A DNA stretch of 64,000 bases from Ancylobacter dichloromethanicus (GTDB lineage Bacteria; Pseudomonadota; Alphaproteobacteria; Rhizobiales; Xanthobacteraceae), in contig NZ_JAHBGC010000046.1 in NCBI RefSeq assembly GCF_018390645.1, positions 62,001 through 126,000 of the forward strand, in the 5' to 3' direction. This document shows positions 26,559 to 36,156 of this stretch, piece after piece (the first letter of the stretch is position 1; each line of letters begins with the position of its first letter). The notes below the pieces were generated by a model. It searched no databases, was not told where the DNA came from, and worked only from the letters and a program-made list of their open reading frames with translations. The position numbers and the translations under genes were made by a program.

Positions 26559-29500
26559 ATGATGAACCGTTATCGGGGCGACGGGCGCTTCCATTTTCCA
26601 ACGCGGCCTGCCGGACTGGCGTTGGCGCTCGCCCTGTTGCTGGCGACCCCAATCAGGGCGTCGGCCGACAGCGAGTGCGACAGCATCGACGCCTGCAATG
26701 CGAAGCTTCTCGAAAATTTCGGCAAGTTCCAGCACGACCAGGCGGGGCTCGACATCCTCGAGGAGAACCTAGCCACGGAAGAGCAAATCTATGCCTCTTC
26801 CAGCTATGCCGACAAGCAGCTGGCGGCCATTAACAGCCAGCTGCAGGGAAATGTCATTTACTACAACATCTGGAACATGGCGCGCCCCGACCTGAGCGTG
26901 CTGTTCAATGACGGCTCGCTTCTTTCGCCGGGAAACAATTTTCCCACCGGCTCCGCCTATCAGACCATTACCGAGCAGGCACTCGACCTGACGGGCGAGG
27001 TAGCCGGGAAGATGAAGAGCTACTTCGCCGATGATTCGGACCGCGCCAGCTACAGCGTCTACGGCGTTCTGCCGCAATATGCCGGCGAGACGGCGGGCGA
27101 TCCGCGCCCCTTCGTGGTGTCGGAGGCGATCAACGGCAATCCCTGGACGGTGGAGCAGACCTCATCCCTCGCGGTGACCATCCAGCAGTCGGCCGAGGTG
27201 CCGGCCGGGTTCCAGTCGCAATATTGGGGCGAGTACGTCTCCAGCCCGGCCTTTCCGAGCGGCCATTCCACAGCCGGCAATACACTTGCCATCCTTACCG
27301 GAATCCTGGCGCCTGAGTACTACAAGGACTTCCTCATGGCCGGCATCGAGTTCGGCGTGAGTCGCAATGTCTTCGGCGTGCATTATCCGCTGGACGTTAT
27401 CGGCGGACGGCTGATCGCGACCTATAATCTCGCCATGTGGCTCAACGGCACGGATTACGGCGTCGGTCCGGCCGACGTCGACGCCGCGAGCGCGTCGCTG
27501 CAGGCCTATATCGGCTCGGGCGGCGGGTCGCCTTATGCCGACGCCTGCCGGAACGACATTGTCGGCTGCATTCGCGCCGGTGCCATTCCCTCGTCCGAAC
27601 AGTTCCGGGAGGCCCGCGACCTCTACACCTACTACATGACGTATGGTCTGCCGGACTTCTCCGACACCGGAGAGGCGCCGGTCGTACCCGAGGGCGCCGA
27701 GGTGCTCATCGCGACGCGCTTTCCCTATTTGAGCGACGCGCAGCGCCGCGAAGTGCTCGCAACCACCGAGATCGCCTCCGGCAGCGCCCTCGACAATGGG
27801 AGCGGCTGGGCCAGGCTGAACCTTTTCGCGGCGGCGGACGGCTTCGGCGCGCTCAATTGCGGCGGCGAGGGGGCGGATGGCTGCATCCAGGTGATCGAAC
27901 TGGAGAGTTCGGCCGAAGGCTATGGCGCGTTCGACGTCTGGGCCAACGACATGACCGGCGATGGCGGGCTGGAACTGACGGGCGACGGCATCCTCGTTCT
28001 TGCCGGCGAGAGCAGCTATTCGGGGGGAACCAGTGTTCAGGGCGGTGCGCTGGCGGTCACCGGCAGCATCGTCGGCTCGGTCGAGGTCGCGCACGGCGCG
28101 CTTCTTTACAATGCGGGAACGATCGGCGCGGCGGAACTGGCCAATGAGGGGACGACGCTGAACGACGGGCTGATCGATGGCAGCGTCCTCAATGCCGGGT
28201 TCTTCGGCAACACAGGGCGGGTGACGGGCAGCGTCGAGAGCTCCGGCCTGCTGTTCGGGTCCGGCTCCATCGGCGGCGATCTCGTGGCGACGGCCGGCAG
28301 CGTGACCGCGCCGGGCGACTCGGTCGGCACCGTCGAGGTGGACGGTCATGTCGACTTCGCCGCTGGCGCGACCTATGAGGCGGAACTCGGGCAATACGCC
28401 GCTGACCTGATCGCGGCGGGCGGGTCGGCGCAGGTCGAGGGCGCGCGGCTCGACCTCGACGTCGCCGCCGGCACCATCCTCGGCCTGCGCCAATACGCGG
28501 TGCTGACGGCGGAAGGTGGCGTGAACGGCACCTTCGTGCTCGTGGACGATCCGCTCACGGCCTATCCCTTTCTCGACGTCAAGGTGGATTACGAGGACGA
28601 CCGTGTCGTGGTCGAGACCACCCGCAGCGGCCTCGCCTTCGCCGCGCTGGCGAGCACGCCCAACCAGATCGCGGCGGCACGCAGCCTGGATACCGCGCCG
28701 CTGGAGAGCCCGCTGGGCGATGCGGTGCTGTCGCTCAATGCCGCGACGGCGCCGGCCGCCTTCGAGTCGCTGTCCGGGGCCACCGGTGCCTCGGCCAAGA
28801 GCGTCCTGCTCAATGACAGCGTCTTCCTGAGGTCGGCGGTGATCGACCGCCTCAGGGCCGCCGATTCATCGACCGCCGCGCCCGCCGGCATGGCCGTGGC
28901 CCCGTTGGCCTATGCCGCGCCGTCCGCGCCCCTGGCCGGCCTTCCGCTCAAGGCCGAGCCCGCCCCGCCGGTTGCCGCCGCGGCCTTGTGGGCGCAGGGC
29001 TTCGGCGCCTGGAGTTCTTACGACGGCAACGGCAATGCCCGCGCGCTCGACAGCAATACCGGCGGTTTCCTCATCGGCGGCGATACGCTGGTCGAGAACT
29101 GGCGTGTTGGCCTGCTCGGCGGCTACAGCTACACCAGCCTCGACAGCGACGCGGCGAGCGCCTCGGGAGACAGCGAAAACTGGCATGTCGGCGTCTACGC
29201 CGGCCGCTCCTGGGAGGCGCTCGCGCTGCGCACCGGCCTTGCCTATAGCTGGCACGCAATGGACCTTTCCCGTGCGGTCATCCTGCCGGGCTTCGCCAGT
29301 TCCGAAAGCGCCGACTACGACGCCGGCACCTTCCAGGCCTTCGGCGAACTGGCCTATGGCTTCGACATGGCCGCGGCCCGGCTGGAGCCCTTCGCCAATC
29401 TCGCCTATGTGCAGCTCCATACCGACGGCTATGGGGAAAGCGGCGGCGCGGCCGCGCTGCGGGTCGACGGTTCGACCACGCAGACAAGCTTCACCACGCT

Positions 29501-29798
29501 CGGCCTGCGCGTCGCCCTACCCCTCAGTGACGGCGCGACACGGGCGAGCCTCAACGGCACGCTCGGCTGGCGGCACGCCTTCGGCGATATCGTCCCGACA
29601 CAGACCCAGTCGTTCCTGATCGGCGGGCTGCCTTTCACGGTGAGCGGGGTGCCGCTGGCGGAAGATGCGGCCGTGGTCGAGGCCGGCATCTCAGTGGCGC
29701 TGGCTCCCACGGCGCAGCTCAACGTCACCTATGGTGGCCAGTTCGGCGACGGCGTCATGCAGAATGGCGCGAACGCCGTGCTGAGCGTGCATTTCTGA
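26559..29798 (+). CDS. PAP2-type phosphatase fused to an autotransporter beta-barrel
   Basis: This 1079-residue protein has a signal peptide (about 1-36). The PAP2/acid-phosphatase domain (about 60-300) has the motifs FPSGHSTAGNT (PSGH at 233-236) and SRNVFGVHYPLD (268-279, catalytic His 275). The first PAP2 motif KxxxxxxRP keeps DPRPF, but I see no Lys in register. A beta-helix-like Gly/Ser/Ala-rich passenger follows (about 470-640) with an autotransporter-repeat element (GILVLAGESSYSGGTSVQGG). A C-terminal autotransporter barrel (about 805-1079) ends in Phe. It is probably a surface-displayed phosphatase; the substrate is unknown. ATG 26559 follows GGCAGGG. Confidence 0.88.
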   Translation: MMNRYRGDGRFHFPTRPAGLALALALLLATPIRASADSECDSIDACNAKLLENFGKFQHDQAGLDILEENLATEEQIYASSSYADKQLAAINSQLQGNVIYYNIWNMARPDLSVLFNDGSLLSPGNNFPTGSAYQTITEQALDLTGEVAGKMKSYFADDSDRASYSVYGVLPQYAGETAGDPRPFVVSEAINGNPWTVEQTSSLAVTIQQSAEVPAGFQSQYWGEYVSSPAFPSGHSTAGNTLAILTGILAPEYYKDFLMAGIEFGVSRNVFGVHYPLDVIGGRLIATYNLAMWLNGTDYGVGPADVDAASASLQAYIGSGGGSPYADACRNDIVGCIRAGAIPSSEQFREARDLYTYYMTYGLPDFSDTGEAPVVPEGAEVLIATRFPYLSDAQRREVLATTEIASGSALDNGSGWARLNLFAAADGFGALNCGGEGADGCIQVIELESSAEGYGAFDVWANDMTGDGGLELTGDGILVLAGESSYSGGTSVQGGALAVTGSIVGSVEVAHGALLYNAGTIGAAELANEGTTLNDGLIDGSVLNAGFFGNTGRVTGSVESSGLLFGSGSIGGDLVATAGSVTAPGDSVGTVEVDGHVDFAAGATYEAELGQYAADLIAAGGSAQVEGARLDLDVAAGTILGLRQYAVLTAEGGVNGTFVLVDDPLTAYPFLDVKVDYEDDRVVVETTRSGLAFAALASTPNQIAAARSLDTAPLESPLGDAVLSLNAATAPAAFESLSGATGASAKSVLLNDSVFLRSAVIDRLRAADSSTAAPAGMAVAPLAYAAPSAPLAGLPLKAEPAPPVAAAALWAQGFGAWSSYDGNGNARALDSNTGGFLIGGDTLVENWRVGLLGGYSYTSLDSDAASASGDSENWHVGVYAGRSWEALALRTGLAYSWHAMDLSRAVILPGFASSESADYDAGTFQAFGELAYGFDMAAARLEPFANLAYVQLHTDGYGESGGAAALRVDGSTTQTSFTTLGLRVALPLSDGATRASLNGTLGWRHAFGDIVPTQTQSFLIGGLPFTVSGVPLAEDAAVVEAGISVALAPTAQLNVTYGGQFGDGVMQNGANAVLSVHF

Positions 29799-29823
29799 GC
29801 GCGTTCACCGGCAATCCGCGCGC

Positions 29824-30441
29824 TCAGCCGTCATAGGGCGAGGCGCGGAACGCCTCCTGCGCCTCGGCTCGGGCGGTGAAGCGCGCCACGGACGGGAAGG
29901 CATCGGCCGGCATCACCTCGGGAATCATCCGGGTGGTGAAGGTCCAGGCGATGGCGGCGGTGATGTCCGCCTGCAGGATATCCCCGCCCAGCAGCCAGCC
30001 GTCCCGCTCGCCGATTTCTGCGTCGAGCAGGCGATAGGCGGCGAACAGTTGCTCGTGCACGCGGTCCAGCCAGGGCTGGTGACGCTTTTCCGGCGGCCGA
30101 AGCTGGTGTTCATAGACGATCTGCACCGACTTCTCGCAGGCTACGAGCGCCAGCCCGATGATGCGCTGCGCCCGCGCATGGTCCGCCGTCCCTGCCGGGT
30201 CGAGCGAGCGGCCGGCGCCGGCGAGCTTCGCCACATGCTGGAGGATGAGCGTCGAGTCCATCAGCACGAAGCCCTCATCGGTCACCAGCGTCGGCGCCTT
30301 CACCACCGGATTGATGCCGGCGAAGGTGTCGTAGTGGCGGAAGACGGAGACGGATTCGTGCGTGAACGGCAGGCCAAGTTGGTTCAGCGACACCGCGACG
30401 CGGCGAACATAGGGCGAATCGAGCATGCCGATGAGGCGCAT
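29824..30441 (-). CDS. Glutathione S-transferase family protein
   Basis: This 205-residue protein has an N-terminal thioredoxin-like domain (MRLIGMLDSPYVRRVAVSLN). The Ser/Tyr region near the start and the cis-Pro/ESxT-like loop KAPTLVTDEG, then MDSTLIL, correspond to the glutathione site. An all-helical C-terminal domain includes the N-capping-box-like ADITAAIAW. It probably conjugates or reduces electrophiles with glutathione; the class is uncertain. ATG 30441 has GGAG at normal spacing. It ends 26 bases from the autotransporter gene stop codon (convergent). Confidence 0.88.
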   Translation of the reverse strand: MRLIGMLDSPYVRRVAVSLNQLGLPFTHESVSVFRHYDTFAGINPVVKAPTLVTDEGFVLMDSTLILQHVAKLAGAGRSLDPAGTADHARAQRIIGLALVACEKSVQIVYEHQLRPPEKRHQPWLDRVHEQLFAAYRLLDAEIGERDGWLLGGDILQADITAAIAWTFTTRMIPEVMPADAFPSVARFTARAEAQEAFRASPYDG

Positions 30442-30604
30442 CACCGTTTCTCCGTTGAAGGCGAGGGCATGGTAGGGCCCGATCCGCGCGCTGCATACCG
30501 CCCGCCGGGAACCGTCACCGGGTCTCTGCAAGGCAGGGCGTTTACACTGCCGGGCAACGCCTCTATTTTCCGCGGCCTTTAACGTCCCACCGAGAGTAGC
30601 CATC

Positions 30605-31735
30605 ATGCGCGCCGAGCTCGCCGCGAGCGTCGACGAAATCCGCGAAGCCGCCCAGTTGCTGCGGCAGCACATCGATTTCGACCGTTCCAAGGCTCGCCTT
30701 GCCGAGCTGAACGCGCTCGCCGAGGACCCCAATCTGTGGAACGACCCCGAGCGCGCGCAGAAGCTGATGCAGGAGCGCGGCACGCTGGAGGATGGTCTCA
30801 GCGCGCTGGAACGCATCACCCGCGAACTGTCGGACAATGTCGAGCTGATCGAACTCGGGGAGGCCGAGGGCGACGCCTCCATCGTCGACGAGGCCGCCGC
30901 CGCGCTGGACCGGCTCAAGGCCGAGGTCGCCCGCCGCCAGCTGGAGGCGCTGCTTTCGGGCGAGGCGGATGCCAATGACAGCTATCTCGAAGTCCATGCC
31001 GGCGCCGGCGGCACCGACAGCCAGGACTGGGCCTTGATGCTGCTGCGCATGTATACGCGCTGGGCCGAGCGGCGCGGCTTCAAGGTCGAATTGGTGGACG
31101 AGCAGGCCGGCGAGACGGCGGGCCTGAAGTCAGCGACCATTCTGGTCAAGGGCCACAACGCCTATGGCTGGATGAAGACCGAGGCCGGCGTCCACCGCCT
31201 GGTCCGCATCTCTCCCTTCGATTCCAATGCCCGCCGCCAGACCTCCTTCGCCTCGGTGGACGTCTATCCTGTCATCGACGACCGCATCGTCGTCGACATC
31301 AAGGAAAGCGACCTTCGCATCGACACGATGCGCTCCGGCGGCGCCGGCGGCCAGCACGTCAACAAGACCGAATCGGCGGTGCGCTTCACCCATATTCCCA
31401 CCGGCATCGCCGTGGTGGCGCAGGGCGACCGCTCCCAGCACAAGAACCGCGCCACGGCGTGGGAGATGCTGCGCGCCAAGCTCTATGAGATGGAGCTTAA
31501 GAAGCGCGAGGCGCAGGCCGCCGCCGACCAGGCCGCCAAGACCGATATCGGCTGGGGCCACCAGATCCGCTCCTATGTGCTCCAGCCCTACCAGCTGGTG
31601 AAGGACCTGCGCACCGGCGTCACCTCCGGCACGCCGCAGGAGGTGCTGGACGGCGATCTCGATCCCTTCATGGAAGCGGCGCTGGCACAGCGTGCCTATG
31701 GCGGCGGGCCGGCCAGCGTCGAGGATGTCGACTGA
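30605..31735 (+). CDS. prfB: Peptide chain release factor 2
   Basis: This 376-residue release factor recognises UAA/UGA. The specificity tripeptide SPF is at 203-205 (RISPFDSNARRQTSFAS) and the catalytic GGQ at about 248 (GGAGGQHVNKTESAVR). The full frame is open from ATG 30605, so the programmed +1 frameshift that autoregulates prfB in E. coli and many bacteria is absent. Loss of the frameshift occurs in several lineages. It converges on the peroxiredoxin gene. Confidence 0.97.
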   Translation: MRAELAASVDEIREAAQLLRQHIDFDRSKARLAELNALAEDPNLWNDPERAQKLMQERGTLEDGLSALERITRELSDNVELIELGEAEGDASIVDEAAAALDRLKAEVARRQLEALLSGEADANDSYLEVHAGAGGTDSQDWALMLLRMYTRWAERRGFKVELVDEQAGETAGLKSATILVKGHNAYGWMKTEAGVHRLVRISPFDSNARRQTSFASVDVYPVIDDRIVVDIKESDLRIDTMRSGGAGGQHVNKTESAVRFTHIPTGIAVVAQGDRSQHKNRATAWEMLRAKLYEMELKKREAQAAADQAAKTDIGWGHQIRSYVLQPYQLVKDLRTGVTSGTPQEVLDGDLDPFMEAALAQRAYGGGPASVEDVD

Positions 31736-31736
31736 C

Positions 31737-31761
31737 GCCCGGCCGTACGGGCCGGCCGGGC
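31737..31761. terminator. Hairpin between convergent prfB and peroxiredoxin genes
   Basis: The arms GCCCGGCC and GGCCGGGC are separated by 9 bases and lie in the 34-base gap between the two stop codons. No T run follows on either strand, so it could be a weak bidirectional terminator. Confidence 0.35.
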
Positions 31762-31769
31762 AACGACGA

Positions 31770-32237
31770 TCACAGCGCCCGCGCGGCGGCGAGCACCTCG
31801 TCGGCATGGCCGGCGACCTTCACCTTCGGCCAGATGCGGGCGATCCGTCCGTCGCGGTCGATCAGGACGGTGGTGCGCTCGACGCCCATATATTTTCGGC
31901 CATACATGCTTTTCTCGACCCAGACGCCATAGGCTTCGAGCATGGCATGCGCCTCGTCGCCGGCGAGGTCGAAGGTCAGGCCCTGTTTCGAGCGGAACGC
32001 CGCCAGCGCCTTGTCCGGATCGGGGGAAATGCCGACGATCCGCGTGTCGGCGGCATCGAAATCGGCTTTCAACCGGTTGAAATCATGCGCCTCCAGCGTG
32101 CACCCTGAGGTGCCGGCCTTGGGGTAGAAAAAGAGTGCCAGCTTTCGACTCCGGCAGGCGGCGAGCGACAGGACATCGCCCGAATCGGTCGTCAAGGTGA
32201 AGTCGGGCGCGGGCGCTCCGGCGGCGATCTCGGTCAT
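31770..32237 (-). CDS. bcp: Bcp/PrxQ-type thiol peroxidase
   Basis: This 155-residue peroxiredoxin reduces hydrogen peroxide and organic hydroperoxides. The peroxidatic site is TSGCTLEA, with Cys46 and Thr43; the usual Pro in T-P-G-C is replaced by Ser. There is no Cys at +5, where many PrxQ proteins carry the resolving residue. The only other Cys is at 28, so it may act as a 1-Cys enzyme or use an external thiol. FFYPKAGTSGCT and VERTTVLIDRDGRI are family blocks. Confidence 0.92.
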   Translation of the reverse strand: MTEIAAGAPAPDFTLTTDSGDVLSLAACRSRKLALFFYPKAGTSGCTLEAHDFNRLKADFDAADTRIVGISPDPDKALAAFRSKQGLTFDLAGDEAHAMLEAYGVWVEKSMYGRKYMGVERTTVLIDRDGRIARIWPKVKVAGHADEVLAAARAL

Positions 32238-32415
32238 GTGCCTTCCTTTCGGCGTGTTTGGGGGTGATCGGCTGAACGGGAGGCCTTACCCGGGGGCGCG
32301 CCACGCTGGCCGTCCGCCGCGTGAAAGCAGGGTGTCAGCAAGCGCCGGGATAAGGTGTCGCCGCCTGTCTTTCACACAGGCATTATGGCTGAGCATGCAA
32401 GGATTCGTGCCGTAG

Positions 32416-35400
32416 ATGAAAGAGCCGACGACGCCCGGGCCGGAGAAAGGCGGCAAGCGCCATGTGGGGCGCCACGTGAAGCGGCTTCGTGTCAGGCGGG
32501 CACGCCGGCTCTGCGCCGTGCCGGCCCGCCGGCGGCGCTGGCTGCGGTTCTGCGTCTGGTCGGGAAGTTCGGTCTTCGGGCTGGTCGCGGCGGCGGCGGC
32601 GATGGTCTATCTGCTGTTCAGCGCCGGCATCCTCACCGTGGACATGGCCCGCCCCTATGTCGAGAGCGCGCTGGAAGCGCGGCTGGGCGCCGGGCGCACG
32701 GTGCAGATCGGCGGCATCGTCGCTGACCGGGCGCCAAGCGGGGGCATCGTGCTGCACGCCGCCGATATCACGGTGCGCGATGCGGACGGGGACGTCATCG
32801 CCACGGCGCCACAGGCCGAGGTGGCGCTTCAGGACCGCTGGCTGCCCTGGCTGATGCAGCCCGAGCGGGTCGATCTCGTCGGCGTCCGCCTGAACGTGTT
32901 CATCGACGCGCAGGGGCAACTCGCCATCTCGGCCGACAGCGCCGCCGCGGACGGCACCGACCCGCATCCCAAGGCGCTCGCTACGGTGCCTGCGGCCGAG
33001 CTGGCGACGGATGCCGCGACGGTGCCCGAAGGGTCTGCGTCGCCGGACGGGGGGAGCGCGCCGGACGGGTCGCAGCCTTCCGACGCCGGCCAGCCGGCCG
33101 CGCCCTTCGGTCCGCTGCGACTGGCCAGCGTTGCCGCGCTGGCGCGCCAGCTCGACGAAGGCGGGCTCGACGGCGGCGTCCTGACCGAAATCGGCCTCAA
33201 GGAAGGCAAGGTCGTGATCCGCAACGAGGCCAGCGGCCGGCAGTGGACCTTCGACAATATCGACCTGTCGCTGTCGCGGCCGGTCGAAGGCGGCGTCACC
33301 TTCAACATCGCGGCGGGCGGCATGGACGGGCCGTGGTCGGCGCGTGCGACGGTCGGTGCGCTGGCGGAGGGGCGGCGCGACCTGGAACTGGAGGTGCGCG
33401 ATCTCGCGCCCCGTGATCTGCTGATCGCGGCCGGCAAGGCCGGCGCCGACATCCTCGCCACTTCGCCGCTGTCGATCGATCTCGCGGCGACCATCGACGC
33501 GCGGGGAACCCTGCTCGCCACCACGGGGCGGCTGGCCGCCGGTGCCGGTGAGCTTCAGCTCGGCTCCGATGCCGACGGGCGGATGCTGGTCGACGAGGCG
33601 GCGCTCGCCTTTTCGCTCGATCCGGCGGGTCGGCTGATCAATCTCACTTCAGTCAGCGCCCAGGCCGGCCCGTTTGCCATGGATCTGGCCGGCGTGGTCC
33701 GCATGCCGGCGGACAGTGCCGGAAAATGGAGCCTGCACACGACGTCGGCGCGGGCGAGCTTCGCGGGCGGCGGCCCGTACCAGAACGAAGTTCCCCCCTT
33801 CGTCCTCGACGACATCGACCTTGCGCTCTCCTTCGATCCGGTGGCGCAGCGCGCCACTCTCGACCGCGGCGAACTGAAGGGGCCGCAGGGCGGCATCACG
33901 TTGGGCGGCGCCTTGCAACTCGCCGGGCCGGCGCCCGCTCTGTCGATGCAGGTATCGGCGACGCCGATGACCGCGACGTCGCTGATCCGGCTCTGGCCCG
34001 CCCTGGCGGCGCCGGCGCCGCGCAAATGGGTCTACGACCATCTGATCGCCGGCGACGTCAGCCATGCGGAAATCGCCTTCGACGCGCCGCTGGATTCCAT
34101 CGGCAAGAAGAACCATCCGCTCGACGACGAGGCGCTGAGGATCAACATCACCGGCACGGGTGGACGCTTCGTTCCAGTTCCCGGCCTGCCACCGGTCATC
34201 GATGCCGATGTGGAGGTGAAGATCACCGGCCGGACCGCCCATGTCAGGGTGGCGAAGGCGGCGATGGAGACGCCCGGCAAGCGTCGCCTGGAGATCGGCG
34301 AGAGCATCTTCGACATTTCCGATACGGCGCCGCCCAAGCCGGAGGCGAAGGTGCGGGTGAAGGTAAATGGGGCGGCGGCGGCGGCCATCGAACTGGCCGC
34401 GATACCGCCGCTGCGCGGCCCGACCTTCGTGCCGGTCGAGCCGCAATCGGTGTCGGGCACCATCGCGGGCACCGCGCAGATCAGCGTCAAGCTGTCCGAT
34501 AACATCCTGCCCTCCGATGTCGACTACGCCTTCGACGCCACGCTGGACGATTTCGGTGCCTCGAAGCTGGTCTTGAATCAGAATCTCGACGACGCCTCGG
34601 TGCGCGCCTTCGTCACCCAGGCGGCGACGGTGGCACGCGGCGAGGGCAAGTTCGGCGGCGCCCCGGCCAGCTTCGACTACAGCCGCCCGATCTCCGGCGA
34701 CATGACCTTTGCGCTGGCGGCGTCGCTGGACGATACGGCGCGGCAGAAGCTCGGCTTCGAGTTGCCGGGCATGTCGGGCACGCTGGGGGTCAAGCTCAAC
34801 GGCGTGGTTGGGGCCAAGGGCAAGACGGCCGATCTCGAACTCGACCTTGCCGGCGTGGAACTGTCGGACATGGTGCCGGGATGGAACAAGCCCATCGGCA
34901 AGCCGGCCCGGATGACCGCCAAGGCCAATCTGTCCGCCAACGGCACGCGGCTGGACAATCTGGTGGTGACCGGTCAGGGCGTGGACATCCGCGGCACGGT
35001 CGAGCTCGATTCCAAGGCCGCGCTGGTCAGCGCCAACCTGCCGACCTTCCAGCTTTCCGACGGCGACAAGGCCAGCGTGAAGCTCGACCATTCCGACGGC
35101 ACCTACAATGTGACGGTGCGCGGCGAGGTCATCGAGGCGCGTGCCTTCCTCAAGCAGTTGAAGGACACGCCGCCGCCGGGCACCCAAACGCCGAAGCCGG
35201 CCGACCTCGATCTCGACGTCAAGCTGGGCGTCGTGGTCGGCAATAATGGCGAGACCGTACGCGAGGCGGCGCTTACGCTCTCGCGCCGCAATGGCGATAT
35301 CCGGGCGTTTTCGCTCGCCGCGCTGGTCGGCCGCGACGGCGGAGTCACCGGCGATCTCAGGGCGCAGGGAAACGGCCGTCCGCAGCTGCGGGTGGCGACC

Positions 35401-36006
35401 AGCGACGCCGGCGCGCTGCTGCGCTTCATCGATCTCTACCCGAAGATCTATGGCGGCGACCTCTGGATCGATGTCGACGCCCCCTCGGGCGACGGCAGGC
35501 CGCAGAACGGCGTGGTCAACATGCGTGACTTCGTGATTCGCGGCGAGGCGGGGCTCGACCGGCTCATCGCCGCCGCGCCGCAGACCATGCGCGACGGGCG
35601 TCCGCAGCCGGGTTCCGCCATCTCCTTCCGCAAGCTGCAGGTCGGTTTCCAGCGCACCGCCCAGCAGCTCACATTGCGCGACGGCGCCATCTGGGGCCCG
35701 ACGATCGGCTCCACCTTCGACGGAACGCTCGATCTCGCCAACGACCGCGTGTCGGTGCGCGGTACCTATGTGCCGGCCTATGGGCTGAACAATCTGTTCA
35801 GCCGCCTGCCGGTGCTCGGCTTCTTCCTCGGCGGCGGACCCAATGAGGGGCTGGTCGGGGTGACCTACGAGATTGTCGGCCCGGTGTCCGGCCCGACGCT
35901 GCGGGTCAATCCCATCTCGGCGGTGGCGCCGGGCTTCCTGCGCAAGATCTTCGAGTTCCGGCAGGCCCCCGACCCGACCCCGCCGGCGGTGGTGCCGACG
36001 CGGTAG
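32416..36006 (+). CDS. Giant AsmA-like/DUF3971 envelope protein (YhdP/TamB-like)
   Basis: This 1196-residue protein has an N-terminal basic segment and one membrane helix (about 50-75, SSVFGLVAAAAAMVYLLFSAG). A very long periplasmic region of beta-rich repeats follows and ends with an AsmA-like C-terminal part (YGLNNLFSRLPVLGFFLGGG, VTYEIVGPVSGPTLRVNP). Related proteins (YhdP, TamB, AsmA) form hydrophobic-groove bridges that move phospholipids between inner and outer membranes. That function is known for E. coli relatives and inferred here. A Ser/Pro/Asp-rich linker (about 180-235) looks disordered. AAGGA lies 12 bases before ATG 32416. Confidence 0.85.
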   Translation: MKEPTTPGPEKGGKRHVGRHVKRLRVRRARRLCAVPARRRRWLRFCVWSGSSVFGLVAAAAAMVYLLFSAGILTVDMARPYVESALEARLGAGRTVQIGGIVADRAPSGGIVLHAADITVRDADGDVIATAPQAEVALQDRWLPWLMQPERVDLVGVRLNVFIDAQGQLAISADSAAADGTDPHPKALATVPAAELATDAATVPEGSASPDGGSAPDGSQPSDAGQPAAPFGPLRLASVAALARQLDEGGLDGGVLTEIGLKEGKVVIRNEASGRQWTFDNIDLSLSRPVEGGVTFNIAAGGMDGPWSARATVGALAEGRRDLELEVRDLAPRDLLIAAGKAGADILATSPLSIDLAATIDARGTLLATTGRLAAGAGELQLGSDADGRMLVDEAALAFSLDPAGRLINLTSVSAQAGPFAMDLAGVVRMPADSAGKWSLHTTSARASFAGGGPYQNEVPPFVLDDIDLALSFDPVAQRATLDRGELKGPQGGITLGGALQLAGPAPALSMQVSATPMTATSLIRLWPALAAPAPRKWVYDHLIAGDVSHAEIAFDAPLDSIGKKNHPLDDEALRINITGTGGRFVPVPGLPPVIDADVEVKITGRTAHVRVAKAAMETPGKRRLEIGESIFDISDTAPPKPEAKVRVKVNGAAAAAIELAAIPPLRGPTFVPVEPQSVSGTIAGTAQISVKLSDNILPSDVDYAFDATLDDFGASKLVLNQNLDDASVRAFVTQAATVARGEGKFGGAPASFDYSRPISGDMTFALAASLDDTARQKLGFELPGMSGTLGVKLNGVVGAKGKTADLELDLAGVELSDMVPGWNKPIGKPARMTAKANLSANGTRLDNLVVTGQGVDIRGTVELDSKAALVSANLPTFQLSDGDKASVKLDHSDGTYNVTVRGEVIEARAFLKQLKDTPPPGTQTPKPADLDLDVKLGVVVGNNGETVREAALTLSRRNGDIRAFSLAALVGRDGGVTGDLRAQGNGRPQLRVATSDAGALLRFIDLYPKIYGGDLWIDVDAPSGDGRPQNGVVNMRDFVIRGEAGLDRLIAAAPQTMRDGRPQPGSAISFRKLQVGFQRTAQQLTLRDGAIWGPTIGSTFDGTLDLANDRVSVRGTYVPAYGLNNLFSRLPVLGFFLGGGPNEGLVGVTYEIVGPVSGPTLRVNPISAVAPGFLRKIFEFRQAPDPTPPAVVPTR

Positions 36007-36030
36007 GCGCGGCTATGGCCGGCAAAAGGT

Positions 36031-36053
36031 CGTCATGCTCCGGGCATCCACGA
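36031..36053. repeat. Truncated copy of the GATGGCCGGG-family repeat
   Basis: CGTCATG-CTCCGG-GCATCCACG keeps the CATGACG and GTGGATG outer flanks of the family but has lost most of one arm. It lies 25 bases from the complete copy B in opposite orientation. Confidence 0.5.
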
Positions 36054-36073
36054 CTTTGGCGGGCGGGAATGAC

Positions 36074-36106
36074 GATGTGGATGGCCGGGACACGCCCGGC
36101 CATGAC
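36074..36106. repeat. REP-like palindrome (GATGGCCGGG family), copy B
   Basis: GTGGATGGCCGGG-ACACG-CCCGGCCATGACG has nine-base perfect arms (36079-36087 and 36093-36101). It lies between the convergent AsmA-like and tyrS genes. Confidence 0.7.
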
Positions 36107-36156
36107 GTTGCCAAGGTAGTGATGTGGTCAAGGTAGCGGTCGCGTGGCCGCGACGC

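Noticed and set aside
23728-26652. 974-codon minus-strand frame antisense to PBP1A
   Set aside because: Composition-driven shadow; no signal peptide or domain, and all catalytic motifs lie on the plus strand.
30605-30700. Programmed frameshift at the start of prfB
   Set aside because: Searched for an in-frame TGA with CTT context; the reading frame is continuous from ATG, so no frameshift is needed.
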